DNA of 64,000 bases, from NCBI GenBank assembly GCA_023213315.1, contig JAKCPI010005660.1:216204-280203 (forward strand), given 5' to 3'. The translations under genes were made by a program, and so were the position numbers. The notes under the pieces are model-generated. The model made no database searches. It had not been told where the DNA came from and worked only from the letters and a program-made list of their open reading frames with translations. This document shows positions 63,983-64,000 of this stretch, one piece after another (the first letter of the stretch is position 1; the number at the start of each line of letters is the position of its first letter). Source of the DNA: Euborellia annulipes (lineage: Eukaryota; Arthropoda; Insecta; Dermaptera; Anisolabididae).

Positions 63983-64000
63983 TATATATATATATATATA

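Noticed and set aside
1..64000. CRISPR array, bacterial operon or ribosome-binding-site features
   Set aside because: The window has spliced animal genes; regularly spaced direct repeats of CRISPR type are absent.

Overview
The window is AT-rich, intron-bearing animal nuclear DNA. Introns use GT-AG sites with polypyrimidine acceptors. The genes (an innexin, a DUOX maturation factor, PIG-V and an RNF126-type ubiquitin ligase) point to an invertebrate, most likely an arthropod. A small-genome crustacean such as a copepod is my guess from the base composition and transposon mix; this is inference only.

Four protein genes can be assembled exon by exon with consistent phases. (1) RNF126/RNF115-like E3 ligase, + strand, 2863-27287, 8 exons, 319 aa. 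(2) An innexin, + strand, 37331-43161, 6 exons, 393 aa. (3) A DUOXA/NIP-type dual oxidase maturation factor, - strand, 50933-44788, 9 exons, 393 aa, convergent with the innexin. (4) PIG-V, the GPI mannosyltransferase 2, - strand, 56126-53857, 2 coding exons, 492 aa. A fifth, unrecognised gene probably starts near 58.2 kb on the + strand and runs out of the window. It has two joinable coding exons, and its second exon is duplicated 1.65 kb downstream.

Nearly everything else is transposon debris. Intron 2 of the ligase gene holds a decayed Ty3/gypsy element with a short putative LTR. The rest includes Tc1/mariner transposase relics, hAT, pogo-like and other MITEs, three SINE-like families, and a dispersed palindromic family tagged by GACAGACAGACC.

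The most notable feature is a class of long inverted repeats (4.7, 21-26, 28.6, 37.7, 47.3, 50.4, 51.6 and 63.5 kb). Most carry the conserved parts of a type I hammerhead ribozyme, CTGANGA, a stem II hairpin and GAAA, usually facing each other in both arms. Where intact, GAAA is followed by a self-complementary stretch instead of a stem III hairpin, which is the architecture of minimal hammerheads thought to work as dimers. Other copies are decayed, partly by CpG loss. Hammerheads are known from the terminal repeats of Penelope-like retroelements. Here several unrelated sequence families share only the ribozyme core, arranged head to head. No Penelope reverse transcriptase is visible in the window.
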